Below are positions 1 through 9,000 of a stretch of DNA of 9,920 nucleotides, piece after piece. The notes beneath the pieces are model-generated. The model was not told the origin of the DNA. It searched no databases and saw only the letters and a program-made list of their open reading frames with translations. Both the position numbers and the translations under genes were made by a program. The number at the start of each line of letters is the position of its first letter. Position 1 is the first letter of the stretch. Origin of the DNA: Caldisericota bacterium (lineage in GTDB: Bacteria; CG03; B21-G15); the NCBI GenBank assembly GCA_003650255.1, contig QMOP01000032.1:1-9920 (forward strand). The letters run 5' to 3'.

Positions 1-3000
1 ATATAAAATACATAATCAGGAGATGTTGCTATATTTCCAGCATTATCTATTGCCCTCACCCATACATAGTTATAGGAATCATTCAGAAGTAGGTCAAAAT
101 TAACTCCCCAGTTATCTGTATAAGAAGAAGCATTTATTGTATCAGCAATAACAGTCCAGTCAATAACTAAACTTGAACCAGTCCATGTTCCAGAATGAAC
201 CTTATACTCAATTCTCTTTAAAAGTGAACCACCTGAATCAGTAAAATCAACATCAAAGATTGCTCCTGGGTCAGATGAATACCAGTTATCATCTCCTTCC
301 TGATTATCAATTATTGACGGAAGTGTTATATCCTTTTTAACATAAAAAACATCCTCTTTAATTTTTTCAAGTCCTACATTATCCCTTACTTTAACTGAAA
401 TATAATTTATTCCCTGCTGACAGGCAGAAAAATCAATTCCCCAGTTTGTAGTATAAAGGTTTTCATTAACATTTTCAGAAATAACTGTCCAATCTTTAAG
501 AAGTGTTCCATTCATTCCAGTTGAATCATAGATTATATACCAGCATGTGGCAACACCACTTAAACTGTCCTTAAAATCAACATCAAAAATACCTCCAGGA
601 TTACTTGAATACCAGTTATCATCTCCTTCCTGATTATCAATAACAACTGGTGTGATTGTATCTTTTTTAATGTAAAATGCATTCTCAAGTATCGCAGTAT
701 TTCCAAGATTGTCAACTGCTTTAACTGAAACATAACTGTATGAAGAGGGTAAAAGTGTAAAGTGTAAGGTGGAAAGGGAGAAATCATCTGTATAAGAAGC
801 AGAATTTATTCCTGAGGCAAATGTGTACCAGTCAATGATTAGACCGCCTGTTCCAGATACAACCTTATACTGCAGATAATCAAGTAAGGATTTGTCATCA
901 TAAAAGTCAACATCATATGTCGTTCCTGAAGAGCATCTCCATATAAAATCTCCTTCTTGATTATCAGAAATTACAGGTGTTTCTGTATCCTTCTTTACAT
1001 AAAATACATAATCCTTTTTTATTACTTCATTCCCTGCTTTATCCCTTGCTTTGACAAATACATAATTCTTTCCGCAGGGAAGTGAATCAAAATCAATTCC
1101 CCAATCTAAAGTATAAGAGGATGTCTCTGTGGAAGTGATCAAAGTCCAGTCAAGAACAGGTGAACCTGTTATATATGTTGTAAGATAAACTGTATAATAA
1201 GCAGTTGTAAATAGAGAAAGTGAATCTGCGAAATCAACATCATATATTGCACCTGGATCAGTTTTATACCAGTTATCATCTCCAAGTTGATTATCAGTAA
1301 TTGTAGGAGGTTGTGTATCTTTCTTTATATAAAAAACATCAGCAAATGTTCCAACTTTTCCCAGTTTATCATATGCTCTCACTGAAACATAGTTATACCC
1401 CTGTTTTAATGAAGCAAAATCAACCTCCCAGTCAGTTGTATAATAATTATCATTTATATTTGATGCTATTGTTGTCCAGTCCTTAATTAAAACACCACTC
1501 TGTCCTGGAGAATCCCATACCTGATACTGAACATAATCAAGGCCACTTCCAAGGTCCTTAAAATCAACATTATATGCCCTTGGTGTACTTCTCCATGTAT
1601 CATCTCCTTCCTCATAATCATCAATTGAAGGATCACTCACATCCTTTTTAAGATAAAAAACATCCTTAACCATACTTGAACTTCCTGCAAAATCATAAAC
1701 CTTAACAGAGATGTAGTTATATCCTTCCTGAGCAGTGAAGAAGTCAACAGCCCAGTCGTCTGTATATGAATCAAGATTGAGTGAAGAGAAAATCTGTGTC
1801 CATGGTTTTATAAGAGTTCCTGTCATATTCGGAGAGGAATACATTATGTAATAGGCACTATCAAGATGTGAACCTCCTGAATCACTAAAATCAACATTAA
1901 ATACTTCTCCAGGATCTGCCTGATACCAGTTTGTATCTCCTTCCTGTAAATCAATAACAATTGGAGGAGCAGAATCCTTCCAGATATGAAATGCATCAAT
2001 TATTGTATCTGAACTACCTGCATAGTCAAATACTCTTATACTTACATAATTCGCTGTTCCAGGATTTAATGCAAAATAGTCAACCTCCCAGTCAGTTGTA
2101 TAGGACTCCTTTCCAAGATTATTGAAAATATTTGTCCAGTCAATTATTACATCTCCTTCCATATTTGGAAGAGAACATACCTTATACTGCGCATAATTCA
2201 ATTTGCTCCCACCAGAATCATAAAAATCAACATTGTAAACTGTTCCAGAAGATGTTCTCCATATATCCTCTCCACTTATAAAATTCTCAATTCTTGGAGG
2301 AACTGTATCTTTAAGAATGTAAAATGCATTTAAAACAGTAATAGATGAACCTGCAAAATCAAAAACCCTTACTGAAACATAATTTGTTCCACCAGGAAGC
2401 AAATCAAAATGCGAATTTAAAATCTGCCAGTCATCTGTATATGAATAACCAGGATTATCAAGAAAAGTGTACCAGTCAACAATTAATCCACCTGTTGAAG
2501 AAGTAATCTTATACTGGATATAATCTATTCCTGAACCAGAAGAGGAATCTTCAAAATCAATGTTATAATATCCACTGTTCTCCTTTCTCCAAGTATTATC
2601 ACCATCCTGATTGTCATATATTACAGGTGGAGTTGTATCCTTTTTAACATAAAAAACATCTCTAACCAAAGCATTATGTCCATTTGTATCAAAAACCCAG
2701 ACACTCACATAATTAACTCCTTCTCTACATGTTGAAAAATCAATCTCCCAGTTGACTGTGTATGATGAAGAGTTTATGTTTGACACCTCAATCTTCCAGT
2801 CCTGATAAAGTTCACCCTGTTCATTTGGTTCTGAACAAATTTTAGTCATAAAATAGTCAAGGGTTTCTCCACCTGCAGCTTCAAAATCAATATCATAAGT
2901 TGTTCCTGCTGTCCTTCTCCAAGTATCATCTCCTGTCTGATTATCAATAACTACAGGAGTTGGAGTTGTCTTAAAAATCTTAAATGCATCTGTTGAAACT

Positions 3001-6000
3001 TTAACATTTCCTGCAAAATCAAAAACCCTTACTGAAACATAATTGGTTGCAGGAGTCTGAAGTAAAGCACCAAAATCAACACTCCAGTCTGCATCATAAT
3101 TTGAAACATTTGTGGAAGTGAAAATATTTGTCCAGTCCTTAATAAGGGTTCCTTGCATTCCTGTTGAATCATAAATTATATACTGAGCATAATCCAGTTT
3201 TGAGGTGTAATCACTAAAATCAACATCAATAACATTACCAGGATCAGCAGAATAAGGACCATAAGTATTTTGATTTACAGTAATTACAGGAAGTGTTGTG
3301 TCTTTCTTAATATAAAACGCATCAATAACTGTTCTTGTTGAATTCAAATTATCCCAGCATCTTATACTTACATAGTTATAACCTTCTGTTAGAGAAGAGA
3401 ATAAAACCTGCCAGTCAGTTGTGTAAGAACTTTGATTCAGATTCTGGAAAATATATGTCCATGGAATTAGCAAATCACCTGTTTCATCTGTTCCTTTATG
3501 GACTTTATATTGGGCTGATACCAGTCCTGAACCTAAATCCTGAAAATCAATATCATATGATGTTCCTGAATTCCTCCATATATCATCTCCAATACTTTCA
3601 TAATTCAAGATTCTTGGTGGAGATGTATCCTTTAAGATTTTAAAAGCATTCTCAAGTGTGTTTGTGTTTGTTGCTACATCATAAACTTCAATTGTTATAT
3701 AGTTCGTTGCCTCATCAATAAGGGAATCAAAATCAACATTCCAGTCAGTGGTAAATTCATTACCACTAACACCAGAAATTTCACCACTTGAAATAAAATT
3801 ATTGTTATAATATGCCTTCCAGACCGCACCACTCAATCCACTCTCATAATCAGAAAAATCAACATTATAACTTCTCGGTGTCTTCCTCCAGATATTCTCT
3901 CCTCCTTCCTCATAATTTGTAATTACAGGTAATGTGGTGTCCTTCTTTATAAAGAAAGCATTTGGAATTGTGGTTGTATTTCCAGCAACATCAAAAACTC
4001 TTATTGAGATATAATTTGTTGCTCCATCCTTTAAAGAATTAAAATCAACATCCCAGTCAGTTGTAAACTCTTTTCCTACTACTCCAGAAATATTTGACCA
4101 TGAAATAACCTCAACACCATCACTAATTGCCCTATATTCTGCACCATTCAATCCTGAAGAATAATCAAAGAAATCAACATCATAACTTCTTCCTTCTTTT
4201 CTCCATGTTAAATCTCCTCCATCCTCATTGTTTACAAAACTTGGTGGAGTTGTATCCTTTAAGATATAGAAGGCATCTGTAACAGTCCTTGTATTTCCAG
4301 CAATATCAAAAACCCTTATTGAGACATAGTTTGTTGTTATTTCTAAAAGAGATGAAAAATCTACTGACCAGTCAGCAGTATAGAAATCAGTTCCAGTTGA
4401 GGAGAAAATTTGCATCCATGAGATTAAAACCCCACCTGTGGAAGAAGTAACCCTGTATTCTGCTCCTTTCAATTTTGAAGAATAGTCAGAGAAATCAACA
4501 TCATAACTTCTTCCGATTCTTCTCCATGTTGAATCTCCACCTGCTTCATTGTTTATAACAGAAGGTAAAGTTGTATCCTTTTTAATGTAAAATAACTCAT
4601 ATTCAACATTATAATTTCCAATATTATCATACACCTTAACATCAACATAATTTATTCCCTCAATCAATGAATTAAAATCAACAGTCCAGTCATCTGTATA
4701 ATTTGTTATTCCAGGAGATGAGAATATAACTGTCCAGTCCTTTAATATTCCACCTGTTGATGATTTTATTCTATAGTAGGCAGTAGAAAGAGAACTTTCA
4801 TAATCTTCAAAATCAACATCATACTCTGTGCCTCCTTCCTTTCTCCATGTATCATCACCAGTAAAATTAAGAATAATCTTTGGAAGTGTTGTATCCTTTA
4901 AAACATAGAAGCAGTCAACTTTAACAGAACTTGAACCTGCAACATCAAATACCCTTACTGACACATAATTTTTACCAGGCATCATATTATCAAAAACAGT
5001 ATCAGGAATCTGCCAGTCAGTTGTATATGTATCAGATGAGATATTTATAATAACATCAGTCCAGTCAGAAATTAAAATTCCTGTAAAATTCGGACCTGTT
5101 GTAACCTTTATCTGGAATTTATCAAGCAGTGAACCACCTAAATCTGAAAAATCAACATTATAAATGCCAGAGTTTGAACTTCTCCATGTATCATCTCCAT
5201 CCTGATTGTCATAAATTACAGGTGGAGTTGTATCCTTCTTTATAAAGAATATATCACTTTCCTCATAAACATTTCCTGCATAATCAATAACCCTCACTGA
5301 AACATAATTACATCCCTCTTTTAATGAATCCCAGTCAACACTCCAGTCAGTTGTATAATCAGTATCATTCAGATTGCTAAAAATATATGTCCAGTCAATT
5401 AATAGACCACCTGTTGAAGTTGTAACTTTATAATATGCATCCTTCAATTTACTTGTTCCATCATAAAAATCAACATCATAACTTCTCGGAGAGTTTCTCC
5501 AGGTATTGTCTCCTCCTGCTTCATTATTTGTAATCTGTGGAAGGACTGTATCCTTTTTCATATAAAATACAAATCCAAAATTTGTCGTGTTTCCTGCAAG
5601 GTCCACTGCCCTTACATAAACATAATTTGTTCCTTCCTGACATAAAGCAAAATTAATCTGCCAGTCAGTTGTGAAATTATATCCACTTACACCTGTTATA
5701 TCTGTCCAGTCAATAATTATTCCTCCTGTTGATGTAAGAACTCTGTATTGAGCATAATCAAGTCCTCCTCCACTTTCAGCATCCTTAAAATCAACATCAT
5801 ATGTTGTTCCACTTGTATTCCTCCATATATCATCTCCTTCCTGATTATCAAAAACAACAGGTATTGTTGTATCCTTTTTGATATAAAAAGCATCTGTTAA
5901 GATACTCTCATTAAAAGCATTATCCCTCACTTTAACACTTAAATAGTTTATTCCCTCTTTTAAAGAATTAAAATTAACTGACCAGTCAGTTGTATAAGAG

Positions 6001-9000
6001 GAAGAATTTAAATTTGTAAATATTGGAGTCCAGTCAATTAAAATTTCTCCACCCTGATTTGTTGAAGTTGTAACCTTATACTGTGCATCATATAAAAGGG
6101 AGCCAGTATCATAGAAATTGACATCATAATTTATTCCTGAACTTCTCCATGTATCATCACCCAAAACATTATTCTCTATAAGAGGACAAGATGTATCCTT
6201 TTTAATATAAAATACATCAGTATATGTTGAGATATGTCCTGCAAAATCAAAAACCCTTACAGAAACATAATTATAACCTTGAGTCAACGAAGAGAAATTA
6301 ACACTCCAGTCGTCAGTATATTCATCCTGTTTTAAATTGTCAAAAATAACTGTCCAGTCAATTATTAAACTACCCTGCATATCTGTTGATGAATAAACAA
6401 TATATTCTGCTCTATCAAGAAGTGAATCATTATCCTTAAAGTCAACATTATAAATTGCTCCTGGATCAGAATTCCTCCATATATCATCTCCATCCTGATT
6501 ATCAATTACAAAAGGTGGAGTTGTATCCTTTTTTATGTAAAAAGCATCAATCAGTATCTTTGTAGAACCAGCAATATCCCAGCATCTTATATCAATATAA
6601 TTTGTTCCTGATTTGAGAAGTTCAAAATTAATACTCCAGTCATCTGTATATGACGGAACATTTGTTGAAGTAAAAATATCAGTCCAGTCAATTATAACTC
6701 CACCTGTAGATGACTTTGCACGATACTGTGCAGTATCAAGTTTACTCAAATTATCCTCAAAATCAACATCATAAAGTTTACCTGGAGATGTCTGCCATTC
6801 ATCATCTCCACCTACATTATTTATTATATTCGGCGGAATTGTATCTTTTAAAATGAAAAAGACATCCACTTTTTCACTGCTCAATCCTGCCTGATCAAAA
6901 ATTCTTACTGAAACATAATTTGTTCCTGGTTTTAAAAGTTTCCATGTCTCATTCCTTATCTGCCAGTTTATCCCATAATAGGTTACATTCAAACTTGACT
7001 GAACAACTCTCCAATCATCAACTAAAATTCCTGTCTGCTCTGGACCTGTTGTAACCTTTGTCTCAAAATAATCAAGTTCTGCCTCTCCACCTGATTTAAA
7101 ATCAACATCATAGGTTGCAACATTCTCCCTTCTCCAGATATAATCACCTATCTGATTATCAATTATCTCAGGAAGAGCAGTTGATTTCTTAACATAAAAT
7201 ACATACGAATCTGAAACAATCTCATTACCAGCATAATCAACTGCTTTTACCCAGACATAGTTATATCCTGCTGTCAAAGAATCAAAATTAACCTCCCAGT
7301 CAGTTGTGTACTCTTCCTTATTCAAATCTGAGAATATCAAAGTCCAGTCAATGACAACCTCACTTCCTGTCCATGTTCCTTTATAAACCTTGTAATAGGC
7401 ATCCTTAAGTTTACTTCTTGTATCCTTAAAATCGACATCATATGTTGTTCCTCCTGTATACCTCCATGTATCATCTCCTTCCTGATTGTCAATAATCTGG
7501 GGAGTTGTCGTATCCTTTAAGACATAAAAGACATTTAATAGTGTTGTTGTATTTCCAGCAACATCAAAACATCTTACAGAAATATAATTTGTAACGGACT
7601 CCTTTAAAGCAGTAAAATCAACACTCCAGTTACTTGTGAACGAATCAGTTGAAATATTTATAAATCCTTCAATGTAAGTCCAGGTAAGAATATCTCCTGT
7701 AAGTTCTGTTGAGGATGATACACAGTACTGACCACTTTTAAGTAATGAATGAGCATCATAAAAATCAACATTATATGTCTTTCCTGATGTTCTCTGCCAA
7801 ATTGTATCTCCTTCCTGTAAATCATCAACTATAGGAGGAACAGTATCCTTCTTAACATAAAAAACATCTTTCAAGAGTTTGTAATTTCCTGCATTGTCAA
7901 AAACCCTTACAGAAATATAATTTATGCCTGTTGATAAAGAAGAAAAATTAACTCCCCAATCTGATGTATAATTTGCAGAATTCAGGTTGTCAAATATATT
8001 CTGCCAGTCAAGAATCTGGGTCCCTGTCATTCCTGTTGAGGAATAGGCACAGTATTGAGCATTATCAAGAAGTGAAAGAGAATCAGAGAAATCAACATCA
8101 AATATACTTCCTGGATCATCTTTATACCAATTATCATCACCTAATTGATTATCTCCAATTGTAGGAATTCCAGTATCTTTTTTAATATAGAAACAGTAAT
8201 CAGACGACTCAGTTATATTTCCTGCTCCATCAAAAACTCTTACCCAGACATAGTTATATCCCTGCTGAAGTGTGTTAAACTGAGAAGTTGTAATCTGCCA
8301 GTTTGTTGTATAATCGTCCTGATTTATACCTGTAATAACATCAGACCAGTCAAGAATTAAATTATCCTTTGTTGGAGAATCATAAACCTGTATTTGAAAT
8401 TTTGAAAGTTTTGACCCTCCAGTATCAGAAAAATCAACATCATAATATCCACTTGTATTTCTCCATGTATCATCACCTTCTTGGTTATCAACAAGTTCAG
8501 GCAAAATATTATCATGTCTATCTGGTGCTATTGCATAACATTCATAAGAATAGCTTGAACTTGCAAGTGAATTTAATACAGTTATTACTGCTTCCCATTC
8601 TGAACCAGTCCAGTTCTTTGTCTTTATCTCATTATTTCCATTTATTCCAACAACCATCATCTTATTCACATTCGGGTCAGAAATAAGCCTGAAACCATAA
8701 ATTCCTGTTCCACCTGTATCATTCCATTTATTTGAATCCTGATTCAATGCGCTGAAACCATTTACAGGGTCCCATGTTGTCCAGTACATATAATCACCCC
8801 TATCTCCTGGAGCGCCGGCAGTAACCTCAACATAACTGGGAATAAACATACACTTTCCACTATCCTTCTCCCATGCAGTATCAATAACGTGATACAAATA
8901 TTCTGGTGAATCTGTGTTCTTTTCTTCAGCGGTCCATGAACCATCCCATATTCCAACCCACACATCATAACTTGCATCAAGAGAAATAAAACTCAACCTA

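Larger units (their letters stand above)
3..8510 (-). repeat. Tandem array of 26 Ig-like repeats (R1-R26)
   Basis: The array fills 8.5 kb with no spacer. Repeat starts, taken just after the lysine-aspartate that closes each unit, are 312-339 bases apart (mean about 327, always a multiple of three), giving 104-113 residues. The working consensus, in order, is T-x-P-P-x-I-x-DNQEGDDTWR near the start, YDVDFxD near residue 25, LDYAQY near 35, a variable loop and then IDWTxIF near 52, YTTDWxVDF near 70, LxEGxNYVSVRVFDxAGN near 80-95, and DxFYIKKD at the end. The closing NYVSVRVFDxAGN strand pair and the DTTPP-like junction are typical of bacterial Ig-like extracellular domains. Three tryptophans per unit are nearly invariant. 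The array continues beyond the left edge of the window. Confidence 0.93.

Noticed and set aside
560..787. Short minus-strand open frame in another frame
   Set aside because: It overlaps repeats R24 and R25 out of frame and shows no conserved pattern; the repeat frame explains the region.
3335..3643. Plus-strand open frame of about 100 codons
   Set aside because: It lies opposite the conserved repeat frame, has no ribosome binding site or recognisable domain, and arises because the repeat codons on the other strand rarely give plus-strand stops in that frame.
7182..7184. Loss of the closing aspartate of R4 (serine codon) as a sign of frameshift or sequencing error
   Set aside because: The frame and the motifs on both sides are intact, and the change needs only codon substitutions. 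It is an ordinary variant.
7964..8360. Two overlapping short plus-strand open frames
   Set aside because: Both are antisense to conserved repeats R1 and R2 and have no recognisable product.
3..8510. CRISPR array or satellite-type DNA
   Set aside because: The period is about 327 bases, always a multiple of three, with divergence that preserves protein motifs and no unique spacers. It is a coding tandem repeat.
8369..8686. Plus-strand open frame of about 105 codons spanning the R1/propeller junction
   Set aside because: It is antisense to a clearly conserved protein-coding frame. The His/Leu/Gln-rich translation is typical of a shadow frame, and no start signal is seen.
8793..8801. Arg-Gly-Asp triplet in the unit III loop as an integrin-binding motif
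   Set aside because: RGD triplets are common by chance in a protein this long, the motif is not repeated in other units, and nothing in the window links the organism to animal cells.
8762..8980. Short minus-strand open frame inside the propeller region
   Set aside because: It is out of frame with the conserved propeller repeats and has no recognisable motif.
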